Shown here: one piece after another, positions 37,953 through 46,357 of the stretch
How the letters are laid out: the number at the start of each line of letters is the position of its first letter
Position numbering within the stretch: position 1 is the first letter of the stretch
Assembly: GCF_027497995.1 (NCBI RefSeq)
Contig: NZ_JAODBT010000005.1
Coordinates: forward strand, 1-64,000
Origin: Stenotrophomonas sp. Iso1
GTDB lineage: Bacteria > Pseudomonadota > Gammaproteobacteria > Xanthomonadales > Xanthomonadaceae
DNA length: 64,000 nucleotides
Direction: 5' to 3'
Notes under the pieces: model-generated
Told to the model about the DNA's origin: nothing
Database searches by the model: none
Seen by the model: the letters and a program-made list of their open reading frames with translations, nothing else
Program-made: the position numbers and the translations under genes

Positions 37953-38801
37953 TCAGTTGTCGATCAGTTGCTGGATGCGTTCCTGGTTCAATGCCAGTTG
38001 CCGTTGCCTGTCTGGATTGGACTGGCACAACAGCACGAATACGAAATCCAGCAGGTATTGCAGCGAGCAACGGTACAACAGTTGCGCGATCGGAGGCTGC
38101 AGATCGTGCGCGCAGATGGCAAGTGATGCATCGGCATGCGCACGCAACGGATTGGCGGTGTGGCGGGTGATCGACACCACTTTTCCACCGACTTCCTGGA
38201 ACTGACGCGACAGCTGCCACAGCTGTGGCAGCTTGCCGAATTCGGAAAACACCAACATCACATCACCCGGGCGCGCGGCTGACAGATTGGCGGTCATCAG
38301 GATGGGGTCGGCGTGTTGCACAGTGAGAATGCCGAGCAGCGACAGGCGCATGGCGAATTCACGTGCATACAGGCCGTCATCGCCGAGGCCATAGATGAAA
38401 ACCTTGGGCGCGTTGTCGAGCAGTGCGATCACCGCTTCCACATCGGCCTGCGGGTTGGCGACCATGGTTTCTTCTTCGGCCGCAGCCTTGGCACGGCGCA
38501 GCGTTTCTGCTGCCTGCAAATAGCCACCGGGCTGGTCTTCCGGCGGCCAATCGGTGGTGTCGCCATTACCGGCCAATGCGACGGCAGCGCCGACTGAATA
38601 CTTGAGATCCGGGTAGCCCTTGAAGCCGAGTTTCTGGCTGAACTTGACCACGCTGGACTGGCTGATGCCCAGGGCATTGGCCAGTTGCTGCGAGGAGTAG
38701 TCGCGCAACAGGTGGGCGTTGTCGAGGATGAAGTCGGCGATACGCCGTTCGATGGCCGACATCTGTTCGCGTTCTGAGCGGATTTTCAGCAGGGGTGGCA
38801 T
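37953..38801 (-). CDS. MurR/RpiR family transcriptional regulator
   Basis: 282 aa. The N-terminal RpiR helix-turn-helix (about residues 1-75) reads DYSSQQLANALGISQSSVVKF. A C-terminal SIS domain (about 110-245) that normally binds a phosphosugar follows, with VFIYGLGDDGLYAREFAMRL and DVMLVFSEFGKLPQ. E. coli MurR responds to MurNAc-6-phosphate, so a murein-derived ligand fits this locus. It heads the minus-strand group rpiR, L,D-transpeptidase-like gene, symporter. It probably regulates the neighbouring peptidase genes as well. Confidence 0.92.
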   Translation of the reverse strand: MPPLLKIRSEREQMSAIERRIADFILDNAHLLRDYSSQQLANALGISQSSVVKFSQKLGFKGYPDLKYSVGAAVALAGNGDTTDWPPEDQPGGYLQAAETLRRAKAAAEEETMVANPQADVEAVIALLDNAPKVFIYGLGDDGLYAREFAMRLSLLGILTVQHADPILMTANLSAARPGDVMLVFSEFGKLPQLWQLSRQFQEVGGKVVSITRHTANPLRAHADASLAICAHDLQPPIAQLLYRCSLQYLLDFVFVLLCQSNPDRQRQLALNQERIQQLIDN

Positions 38802-38963
38802 GGGCGGGCTGTCGGTTGTCCGATGGCGACTCTAAGGGATTGTGGACGGTTGTGGCGCGGGTGCTGTGGCTGTATCCCTCGGCCTCTCCCCTGTGCGTTG
38901 CGCACGGGAGCGGGTGAAGCTGCGGATTCGTAGCGGGTGACGACGGCGGCACCCACAACAAAA
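38802..38963. other. Upstream region of rpiR
   Basis: No coding frame supported. It contains an imperfect CTCTCCCC...GGGAGCGGG palindrome near 38884-38914, weakly related to the elements at 19388 and 49621. The rpiR promoter must lie here; no clear boxes seen. Confidence 0.45.
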
Positions 38964-38989
38964 ACAGCACCTGCGTTGACAGGTGCTGT
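38958..38989 (-). terminator. Terminator after epimerase gene
   Basis: Ten-base perfect stem ACAGCACCTG/CAGGTGCTGT (38964-38973 with 38980-38989), followed on the minus strand by TTTTTG. It separates the endopeptidase-epimerase operon from rpiR. Confidence 0.9.
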
Positions 38990-39060
38990 ATCAGATTTTC
39001 TGGCGCGCGCTGGGGCAGCGGCAGCAACTGCGTCTGTGCAGATTGCCGTCGCCACTGCGG

Positions 39061-40158
39061 TCACGGCTTGATCATCTCCAGCCCGCGTACCTCCACAATG
39101 CCCAGCCCCGGTGCGTCGGTAATGCTGATCTCCGATTCGTTGAAGATCACGCCACCCTCCACGGGGTTGAACTGGCTCAACGACGGACCATCAAGGTCCA
39201 CCTTGCTGATCACGCCCGCCTTGGCGACTGCCAGGTGCACCGCTGCGGCCACGCTGATGCTCGACTCGAGCATGCAGCCGATCATGCATGGCACGCCATA
39301 CAACGAGGCGATATCGGCAATCTTGATCGCGTTGGAAATGCCGCCGGTCTTCATCAATTTGATGTTGATGATGTCCGCCGCGCCCTGCTGGATCAGGTCG
39401 AACACCTGCTCAGGACTGAACACACTTTCGTCGGCCATCACGGGCGTGTTGACCCGCTCGGTCACGTACTTCATGCCGGCGATGTCGGCCGCCTTCACTG
39501 GCTGCTCCAGCAGTTCCAGGATCACGCCGGCGTTTTCCAGCTCGCGCATGGCATACACCGCCTGTTTGGCAGTCCAGCCCTGGTTGGCGTCCAGGCGTAA
39601 CAAGGCACGGCCTTCGACGGCAGCGTGGATCGCCTTGACCCGTTCGATGTCCAGGCCGATGTCCTTGCCCACCTTGATCTTCAGTGATTCAAAGCCGCGT
39701 TCCACCGCCGATAGCGAGTCGGACACCATCTTGTCGATGTAGTCCACGCTGATGGTGATGTCGGTGGTGATGACCGGGTCGCCGCCGCCAAGCATCTGGT
39801 ACAGCGGTGCACCATGCAGCTGCGCCCACAGATCGTAGACGGCGATTTCCACCGCGGCCTTGGCGCTGGTGTTGCGCTCCAGCGAGGACTGGATGAGCCC
39901 GCAGATGCGGTTGAGGTTGGCGATGTCTTCGCCTATCAAACGCGGCTTGATGAAGGTGTTGATGGCTTCGATGATCGAGCCGTGGGTGTCGCCGGTGATC
40001 ACCGCGGTCGGCGGTGCTTCGCCGTAGCCGGTGTGGCCGGTGTCGGTGCGCACCATCACCACCACGTCCTCCATCGTTTCGACGGTGCGCAGTGCGGTCT
40101 TGAACGGGGTTTTCAGGGGCACGCGCAGCATGCCCAGTTCGATGTCGGTGATCTTCAT
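39061..40158 (-). CDS. L-Ala-D/L-Glu epimerase (dipeptide epimerase)
   Basis: 365 aa, enolase superfamily. Catalytic acid/base lysines are Lys160/Lys162 (SLKIKVG) and Lys267 (NIKLMKTGG). Magnesium ligands are Asp190, Glu218 and Asp243 (LRLDANQ, LEQPV, MADES). The dipeptide-specificity motif DxD, which holds the substrate amino group, is present as Asp321 and Asp323 (VDLDGPS). Numbering nearly coincides with the characterised Bacillus enzyme. It converts murein-derived L-Ala-D-Glu to L-Ala-L-Glu, which ordinary peptidases can use. No signal peptide, so cytoplasmic. Its start overlaps the NlpC/P60 stop by ATGA. Confidence 0.95.
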   Translation of the reverse strand: MKITDIELGMLRVPLKTPFKTALRTVETMEDVVVMVRTDTGHTGYGEAPPTAVITGDTHGSIIEAINTFIKPRLIGEDIANLNRICGLIQSSLERNTSAKAAVEIAVYDLWAQLHGAPLYQMLGGGDPVITTDITISVDYIDKMVSDSLSAVERGFESLKIKVGKDIGLDIERVKAIHAAVEGRALLRLDANQGWTAKQAVYAMRELENAGVILELLEQPVKAADIAGMKYVTERVNTPVMADESVFSPEQVFDLIQQGAADIINIKLMKTGGISNAIKIADIASLYGVPCMIGCMLESSISVAAAVHLAVAKAGVISKVDLDGPSLSQFNPVEGGVIFNESEISITDAPGLGIVEVRGLEMIKP

Positions 40159-41615
40159 TTGGTCGCTTGTGGGCGGATGCGCTGGATGTTGGTCATGCGG
40201 TCGATGTAGCTGGCGGTGTCACTGGCCATCATCGGCTGCAGCGGAGTTACCGAGACGCCGTTGAGGCTGGCATGGACGCGCTTGCCACTGGCATCGAACC
40301 AGCTGCCACCGGAGGTGTCGTGGATCACCCAGGTCATGCCGTTGGATTGGCCAATGGCCATCATCACGTGGCCCGGGATGTAGATCAGATCGCCGACCTG
40401 CAGGTTGCCGATGGCAGCATCGCGCTTGGCGGTGTTGTCCTTGTCGCTGAAGGCGATGCGGTCCAACGCCGGGCTCACTGCCTGCGCGCTGGTATTGCGT
40501 GGCAGTAGCACGCCGAAGCTGCGGTAAATCTCGGAGACGAAGCCACTGCAGTCGCGGGTGTCGTAAGCGTGGCCCCAGCCATAACGCTCGCCCAGGAACT
40601 TGAATGCCTGGGTGATGAGGTTGGCCTGGGTCAGTGGCAGGTAGTCGGCGGCGGTGTCCTGCGAACGCGGCAGCAACGCTGGCACCAGCGCCAGGCTGCC
40701 GTCGTCATTGCGCACCGGTAGCTGGATGACGTGGCTGGCGTGCGCCTGCTGACCGTTGACCGGTGTCATGGCTGGCCAGTCGGTGAGTACCGGCACGCGC
40801 ACCCCCATTTCCAGTTGCAGGTCCGACACGCGCGGTTCTTCCGGCGTGTGCACGGTGCGCGCGGTGGCGCCGGTGATCACCCGGTGCGTTGTTGCCTTGC
40901 CGTAACCGAAGACCTGCTCGGCAGTGCCGACGCCGACAAAACGCTTTTCCATCCATGCCGCATAGCGCTCGCTGGCGACGAACACCCACTTGCCGTCAGC
41001 GCTTTCGTGCAGCACCGCGACCGCGTCACCGGGAAACAGCGCCGATTCCTGGAAGCGGTCGATGTCGGTATCGCCCTGGCTGCTGAACACGCGCAGCTCG
41101 GTGGGGAAGGCGCGCAGCGCGGCGCGGTGTACCACCAGCCCGTACTGCACGGGGCGGGTGGCGGGAATGCTGGCCAGCGCCAGGTTGTCGCTGACGGCCT
41201 GCAATTGCGCAGCGCTCACCTGTTTGCCCTGTACGTCGTACAGGGTGCGGGTGGGGGCGCGGGAGATGCTGTTGATCTGTTCCTGCACGAAGGTGCGTGT
41301 CAGGTTGGCCGGCAATGCCTGCAGGTCGTGGATGGAGCCGTCGAGCTGGCGCATGCGCGTGTTCTGCGCGTCGATGCCAGCGCGGTCCAGGATCACCGCA
41401 TTGGCATTGGGTTGCTGCGCGATCCAGTGCTGCGGTGCGAGGAAAGACTCTTCCAGCCCGATGATGCCGGCGTAGGCCGGGGCAAGCGGTACGGGCTTTT
41501 GCGGGGTAAGCGACAGCGCGAACGCAGGCCCGGCGCACAAAGCCACAGCAAGAATCAGCGCCCGGGACAGCGGGGCAAGACGTCGGCGCTGGGACAGCGT
41601 CGGGATGGCGTTCAT
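40155..41615 (-). CDS. SH3-domain C40 (NlpC/P60) murein endopeptidase
   Basis: 486 aa with an Arg-rich signal peptide (ALILAVALCAGPAFA). Bacterial SH3-type domains lie at about residues 155-300. The C-terminal NlpC/P60 domain (about 330-480) carries Cys356 (TRDCSGFV), His416 (PGHVMMAIG) and a third polar residue, probably His432. Enzymes of this architecture cleave gamma-D-Glu-diaminopimelate bonds in murein peptides with free N-terminal L-Ala. That reaction yields L-Ala-D-Glu, the substrate of the next gene. GAGGGG precedes the ATG. First gene of the operon. Confidence 0.92.
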   Translation of the reverse strand: MNAIPTLSQRRRLAPLSRALILAVALCAGPAFALSLTPQKPVPLAPAYAGIIGLEESFLAPQHWIAQQPNANAVILDRAGIDAQNTRMRQLDGSIHDLQALPANLTRTFVQEQINSISRAPTRTLYDVQGKQVSAAQLQAVSDNLALASIPATRPVQYGLVVHRAALRAFPTELRVFSSQGDTDIDRFQESALFPGDAVAVLHESADGKWVFVASERYAAWMEKRFVGVGTAEQVFGYGKATTHRVITGATARTVHTPEEPRVSDLQLEMGVRVPVLTDWPAMTPVNGQQAHASHVIQLPVRNDDGSLALVPALLPRSQDTAADYLPLTQANLITQAFKFLGERYGWGHAYDTRDCSGFVSEIYRSFGVLLPRNTSAQAVSPALDRIAFSDKDNTAKRDAAIGNLQVGDLIYIPGHVMMAIGQSNGMTWVIHDTSGGSWFDASGKRVHASLNGVSVTPLQPMMASDTASYIDRMTNIQRIRPQATK

Positions 41616-41639
41616 TGGAGTTCCCCTCGGAGATGCCTT

Positions 41640-41679
41640 GGAATATTTATTCCTTTCGCCGACGAAAGCAAGAATAAAT
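41640..41679. promoter_or_regulatory. Nested AT-rich palindrome, candidate operator
   Basis: GGAATATTTATTCC (41640-41653) is a palindrome on its own. Its right half also starts a larger one: ATTTATTC-CTTTCG, four bases, CGAAAG, three bases, GAATAAAT (41645-41679). On the minus strand TTGCTT, 16 bases and TAAATA form a plausible promoter for the endopeptidase operon, lying inside this element. Such dyads in AT-rich context are typical repressor sites; RpiR is the obvious local candidate. Confidence 0.6.
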
Positions 41680-41681
41680 TA

Positions 41682-41710
41682 TTGACCCGCTACCGGGTGC
41701 GTGTTACACA
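41682..41710 (+). promoter_or_regulatory. Putative sigma70 promoter for transglutaminase-fold gene
   Basis: TTGACC, 17 bases, TACACA, directly beside the dyad element. It overlaps the earliest possible GTG start at 41701 and so argues for the later GTG at 41746. Confidence 0.55.
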
Positions 41711-41745
41711 GCGGTTACCACCCCGCTCCTTCTGGATGTGTCGTT

Positions 41746-43248
41746 GTGGCTTCAACCGCCGATTCTGCATGCTTTGCCCGAGTCCCGTTCGCCCGTAAGG
41801 CGGTGGTTTCCGTCCTTTGCATGGCGATGATGTGGACGGTGCAGGCTGGCGAGGCGCCATCCACGCCGCTCCCGGAACTGGAGGCCCGCGTTGACCGCGG
41901 TGACTTTGCCGGAGCGCAGGCTGAAATCGACAAGGCCTTGGCAGCACCGGGTACGGATGCACAGGCACGCGATGCCTACGCCTTCCAGCAGGAACGGATG
42001 CGACGCATGCGTCTGGATTTCACGCTGGACGAAGCGCAGGCCAAGGCCGCCGTGCGCAAGTCGATTCCTGATCTGCGTGATGAAGAGTTCAAGGCCTGGG
42101 ACGACGCCGGCCTGATCGAACACCTGGACATCGACGGGCAGCGCCGCTGGTTCAAGCGCGCGCCGAACAACCTGTTCCTGTTCAGCCCGCAAGCGTCTGC
42201 GCGTCGCGCACCGGACAAACAATCGTCCCGTCCCGGCCCGTATGAACGGTTGGGGCCGCACCACGCCGCGGTCATCAAGGCATCCGAGCAGAGCGGGCAG
42301 ACCAGCATCACTCCCAATCGCATCCGCGTCACCCAGTCCATCACGGTGGATGCCGACGCGGTGCCTGCCGGTGAAACCGTGCGCGCATGGATTCCGTACC
42401 CGCGTTCGATCCCGGGCCAGCAGGAGAACATCCAATGGCTGGGCAGCATGCCGGAAGGCGCGCAGATTGCACCGGAAGACACGATGCAGCGCACCGCCTA
42501 CCTGGAGCGCAAGGCCGTTGCCGGCACGCCGACCGAGTTCTCGGTCAGCTACGAACTCACCATCTCCGCACGCCGCTTCATCATTGACCCAGACAAGGTC
42601 TTGCCGACGCCCTCTGATCCGGCATTGGCACCGTATCTGGCCGCACGTGCACCGCACGTGGTGTTCACCCCAGCCATGCGTGAGTTTTCGCGCAAGGCCG
42701 TCGGCAATGAGACCAACCCTTATCGCGTTGCGAAGAAGCTGTTTGCTGCAGTCGACGCCATTCCATGGGGCGGCGCGCGCGAATATTCCACCATCAGCAA
42801 CATCTCCGACTACGCGCTGCACGCTGGCCACGCGGACTGTGGCCAGCAGACGCTGCTGCTGATCTCGCTGTTGCGCATGAATGGAATCCCGGCGCGTTGG
42901 CAGTCGGGCATGGTCTATTCCGACAACGAGGTGGGTTACAACAACCTGCATGACTGGGGCGCGATGTACCTGGCGCCCTACGGCTGGGTGCCCATGGACG
43001 TGAGCACAGGGGCGCTGGCCAGCCCGGAGCCGGCCGAGCGTGATTTCTATTTCGGTGGGCTGGATGCTTATCGAATTGCATTCAATGACGATTACTCGCG
43101 CGCGTTTGTGCCTGCAAAGCAGCACTTCCGTTCGGAGACCGTCGATCTGCAGCGCGGTGAAGTGGAGTGGTCCGGGGGGAATCTCTACTTCAACCAATGG
43201 CAATACGACTTCCAGACGCAGGTCCTCGCGCCGGAGTCCAAGCAATAG
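41746..43248 (+). CDS. Exported transglutaminase-fold (papain-like) protein
   Basis: 500 aa from GTG 41746, which lies about 35 bases after a plausible promoter. A hydrophobic N-terminus (AVVSVLCMAMMWTVQAG) suggests export. Residues about 40-150 are helical. A beta-rich part (YELTISARRFIID) follows, then the transglutaminase core with catalytic triad Cys365 (HADCGQQTLL), His402 (NNLHDWGAM) and Asp418 (VPMDVST). Microbial members are mostly peptidases or amidases. The receptor gene starts 55 bases later, so the two are probably co-transcribed. A role in cutting murein or protein-derived peptides is inference from context. Confidence 0.8.
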   Translation: MASTADSACFARVPFARKAVVSVLCMAMMWTVQAGEAPSTPLPELEARVDRGDFAGAQAEIDKALAAPGTDAQARDAYAFQQERMRRMRLDFTLDEAQAKAAVRKSIPDLRDEEFKAWDDAGLIEHLDIDGQRRWFKRAPNNLFLFSPQASARRAPDKQSSRPGPYERLGPHHAAVIKASEQSGQTSITPNRIRVTQSITVDADAVPAGETVRAWIPYPRSIPGQQENIQWLGSMPEGAQIAPEDTMQRTAYLERKAVAGTPTEFSVSYELTISARRFIIDPDKVLPTPSDPALAPYLAARAPHVVFTPAMREFSRKAVGNETNPYRVAKKLFAAVDAIPWGGAREYSTISNISDYALHAGHADCGQQTLLLISLLRMNGIPARWQSGMVYSDNEVGYNNLHDWGAMYLAPYGWVPMDVSTGALASPEPAERDFYFGGLDAYRIAFNDDYSRAFVPAKQHFRSETVDLQRGEVEWSGGNLYFNQWQYDFQTQVLAPESKQ

Positions 43249-43303
43249 AACGTCGTAACCGTTGTCTTACATACCGATCAACATCTGCAGGAGAGAGCAG
43301 GGG

Positions 43304-46297
43304 ATGAACACGAAAATGTTGAAAAGGGCGGCACTGACCGTCGCACTGGGTGCCTGTCTGGGCGTCATGGCGCCGAGCGTCATGGCACAGAGCGCGAGCG
43401 GTGCCATTGCGGGCCGCGCCAGCTCCGGTGACCAGATCACCATCGTCAACAAGGCGACGGGTTTGACCCGCAGCATCACCGTCGGCAGCGACGGTTCTTA
43501 CCGTTTGAGTCAGCTGCCAGTGGGTGATTACAGCCTTCAGGTGAAGCGTGGCGGTGAAGTCGATAAGGAACCGGTGGCGGTAAATGTATCGCTGGGCGGC
43601 ACCACCACGGTAAACCTCGGCGGCGGCGGCAGTGGCGCGGTCACACTGGATTCGGTGCAGGTGGTCGGCTCCAAAATCGTCAACCGGGTCGATGTCTACT
43701 CGACCGAATCCTCATTCAACATCAAGCGCGAAGAACTCTCGCGCATGCCGGTTGATCAGAGCGTGGCTGCCGTTGCATTGCTGGCACCGGGCGTGGTGGA
43801 CTCCGGCTCGAGCTTTGGTGGCTTGAGCTTCGGTGGTTCTTCCGTGGCCGAGAACGTGGCCTACATCAACGGCCTGAATGTCACCGATCCGTACCGCCGT
43901 CAGGGTTTCTCCGAGGTTCCCTTCAATTTCTATGAAGAGTTCCAGATCAAGACCGGTGGCTACTCGGCCGAGTTCGGCCGCAGCACCGGTGGCGTCATCA
44001 ACGCCATCACCCGTTCGGGCGGCAATGAGTTCAAGGGCGGCGTGCAAGTCACCATGGAGCCGTCGGCATGGGCGTCGGATCGGAAGGATCATTTCCACCG
44101 CGATGGCACCATTGACGAGCGCAATCGCACCAGCCGCGACCGCGCCCCGCTGACCAAGACCAACGTGTGGGCGTCCGGCCCGATCATGCAGGACAAGCTG
44201 TTCTTCTTCGCGATGTACGAAAACCGCGACAGCAAGTCGCAGGACGTCGATAACTCCGAAGCGTGGAAGACCAAGAGCAACAACGATTTCTGGGGCACCA
44301 AGCTCGACTGGCGCATCAACGACAACCACCTGCTGGAGTTGCTTGCGTTCTCCGACAAGACGGACTCGGTGACCAGTAGTTACGACGATTACGACTGGGA
44401 CAGCAACACGTTCGGTGACTCCAGTGGCCAGAGCAGCGGATCTTCCGGTGGTGACAACTGGTCGTTGACGTATACCGGCCACCTCACCGACAACTTCGTC
44501 GCCAAGGCGATGTATGGCGTCAACAAGCGTAGTGCAGTGAGCGACAGCCCGTCGGATGGCGACTGCAGCATCATCACGGTGGCGTCCAGCTACACCAAGA
44601 TATATGGCGAACAGGAAGGCGTGGGTTGCCACCCGACCAACGAAGCCATCAGCAACCGTCAAGACAAGCGTGAAGCGGCGCGCCTGGACTTTGAATGGAC
44701 ATTGGGTGACCACCTGGTTCGTTTCGGTCTGGACCAGGAGGTGATGGATTCAGTCAGCTCGACGGTTTACCCGGGCGATGGATCCACCTATCAGGTGCTC
44801 TCCGTAGACGCCGGCAGTTCCGTCAACGGCGTGGCGTTGCCTCCAGGTGTCACCAACATCGTCGACGCACGCTACAAGGTCACCGGTGCGCCGGTCAGCA
44901 CCAAGGCGCAGGCGTTCTATCTGGAAGACAACTGGAACGTCACCCCGAATCTGTTGCTGAATCTCGGCGTGCGTTTCGACCAGTTCCACAACAAGCTGGC
45001 CTCGGGCGCCACCTTTGCCAAGTCCAAGTTCAACGACATGATCTCGCCGCGCCTGGGCTTCAGCTGGGACGTGAAGGGTGATGGCTCGATGAAGGTGTTC
45101 GGTAACGCCGGCCGTTACTACACCCCGCTGACCAACAAGCTCACTGACTATTTCGGCGGCGGTACCACCGATGAGCACACCTACTATGCGCTCGATGGCT
45201 GGGCACAGAAGCAGAGCTCAAACGGGAATACCTACGTTGTTCCGGTGCTGGGCCAGCAGATCGGCCCGGTCAATACCGAAGGCAATGCCCCGGCACCGAC
45301 GGATGTGCGCACGGCAGTGGCACGTGACCTGAAGCAGGTGTTCCAGGACGAGTACATCCTTGGCTTCCAGCAGGCGCTCAACGAGGAATGGTCGTACGGC
45401 GTCAATGCTACTTACCGCCGTATGACGCGTGCGGTGGAAGATGCGCGCATCAATCACGTCGAAGGCTGCGACTGGTATTCGGGTGACTGGCCGATCATCA
45501 ACCCGGGTGAAACCAACAAGCTGTGGTGTCCGGATACCAACAGCTGGGTGAGCCTGGACTCGTCCAAGGACGGCTACAAGGCCCTGGGCAGCGGCAACAT
45601 CATGGGCTACAAGCGGCCCAAGCGTACCTACAAGGCCCTCGAGTTCCAGATCGATCGCAGCTGGAATGACAAGTGGTCGTTCAATGCCAGCTACCTGCTG
45701 TCCAAGAGCGAAGGCAACATCGAAGGGCCGGTCAATTCGGACACCGGCTACAACGACACCAACCTGGTGCAGTACTACGATCACCCGGCGGTCAACGAGC
45801 GCTTTGGTGTGACCTTCAATGACGCCCGCCACCAGTTCAAACTGCGTGGTGCATTCAAGTTGAATGAGCAGTGGTCCTTCGGCAGCACGTTGTCGGCCCG
45901 CTCGGGTGGCCCGATCACCGCGTTTGGCGTGGTGTGGCCGGATGACAACCGCAATGCCGGTGGCCCGGGTGAATACAGTGGCGGTGGTTCGGGCTGGCTG
46001 TGCAAAGCCAACTGCTCGACCTGGGCGACCCGTGAGCTGGAGTACTCCGAGCGCGGTGCCTTCGGTCGCATGCCGTGGGTAATTGATCTCGGTGCCAGCG
46101 TGATGTGGACCTTGCCGGTGGAGGGCATCGATCTGAAGGCACGCCTGTCGGTCTACAACCTGCTCAACCGGCAGACGGTGGTCAACGTGCACTCCCGTTA
46201 CGAGAGCACGCCGGGTACGAAGATGCCTTACTTCAGCGAAGGCACAAACTGGCAGGCTCCGCGTTACACGAACCTTGTCGTGACCTGGAACTTCTGA
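43304..46297 (+). CDS. Oar-like TonB-dependent outer membrane receptor
   Basis: 997 aa. A signal peptide (ALTVALGACLGVMAPSVMAQ) is followed by a carboxypeptidase-regulatory-like beta-sandwich (about residues 28-115, SDGSYRLSQLPVGDYSLQVK). A plug domain (about 125-250, VAYINGLNVTDPYRRQGF...GGVINAITRSGGNEFKGG) and a 22-strand barrel ending LVVTWNF complete it. The architecture is that of Oar/SusC-like receptors for bulky ligands, often peptides or glycans. Paired with the upstream transglutaminase-fold gene, it may import peptide fragments. No clear TonB box was identified. Confidence 0.92.
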   Translation: MNTKMLKRAALTVALGACLGVMAPSVMAQSASGAIAGRASSGDQITIVNKATGLTRSITVGSDGSYRLSQLPVGDYSLQVKRGGEVDKEPVAVNVSLGGTTTVNLGGGGSGAVTLDSVQVVGSKIVNRVDVYSTESSFNIKREELSRMPVDQSVAAVALLAPGVVDSGSSFGGLSFGGSSVAENVAYINGLNVTDPYRRQGFSEVPFNFYEEFQIKTGGYSAEFGRSTGGVINAITRSGGNEFKGGVQVTMEPSAWASDRKDHFHRDGTIDERNRTSRDRAPLTKTNVWASGPIMQDKLFFFAMYENRDSKSQDVDNSEAWKTKSNNDFWGTKLDWRINDNHLLELLAFSDKTDSVTSSYDDYDWDSNTFGDSSGQSSGSSGGDNWSLTYTGHLTDNFVAKAMYGVNKRSAVSDSPSDGDCSIITVASSYTKIYGEQEGVGCHPTNEAISNRQDKREAARLDFEWTLGDHLVRFGLDQEVMDSVSSTVYPGDGSTYQVLSVDAGSSVNGVALPPGVTNIVDARYKVTGAPVSTKAQAFYLEDNWNVTPNLLLNLGVRFDQFHNKLASGATFAKSKFNDMISPRLGFSWDVKGDGSMKVFGNAGRYYTPLTNKLTDYFGGGTTDEHTYYALDGWAQKQSSNGNTYVVPVLGQQIGPVNTEGNAPAPTDVRTAVARDLKQVFQDEYILGFQQALNEEWSYGVNATYRRMTRAVEDARINHVEGCDWYSGDWPIINPGETNKLWCPDTNSWVSLDSSKDGYKALGSGNIMGYKRPKRTYKALEFQIDRSWNDKWSFNASYLLSKSEGNIEGPVNSDTGYNDTNLVQYYDHPAVNERFGVTFNDARHQFKLRGAFKLNEQWSFGSTLSARSGGPITAFGVVWPDDNRNAGGPGEYSGGGSGWLCKANCSTWATRELEYSERGAFGRMPWVIDLGASVMWTLPVEGIDLKARLSVYNLLNRQTVVNVHSRYESTPGTKMPYFSEGTNWQAPRYTNLVVTWNF

Positions 46298-46310
46298 TGT
46301 AGCGTGTGAG

Positions 46311-46341
46311 AACGGCCCGCTTCGGCGGGCCGTTCGTTTTT
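46311..46341 (+). terminator. Terminator after TonB receptor
   Basis: Ten-base perfect stem AACGGCCCGC/GCGGGCCGTT with loop TTCG and a TTTTT tract. The next gene begins 17 bases later, so read-through would be needed for co-transcription. Confidence 0.9.
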
Positions 46342-46357
46342 GTGGAGAGGCATGACG

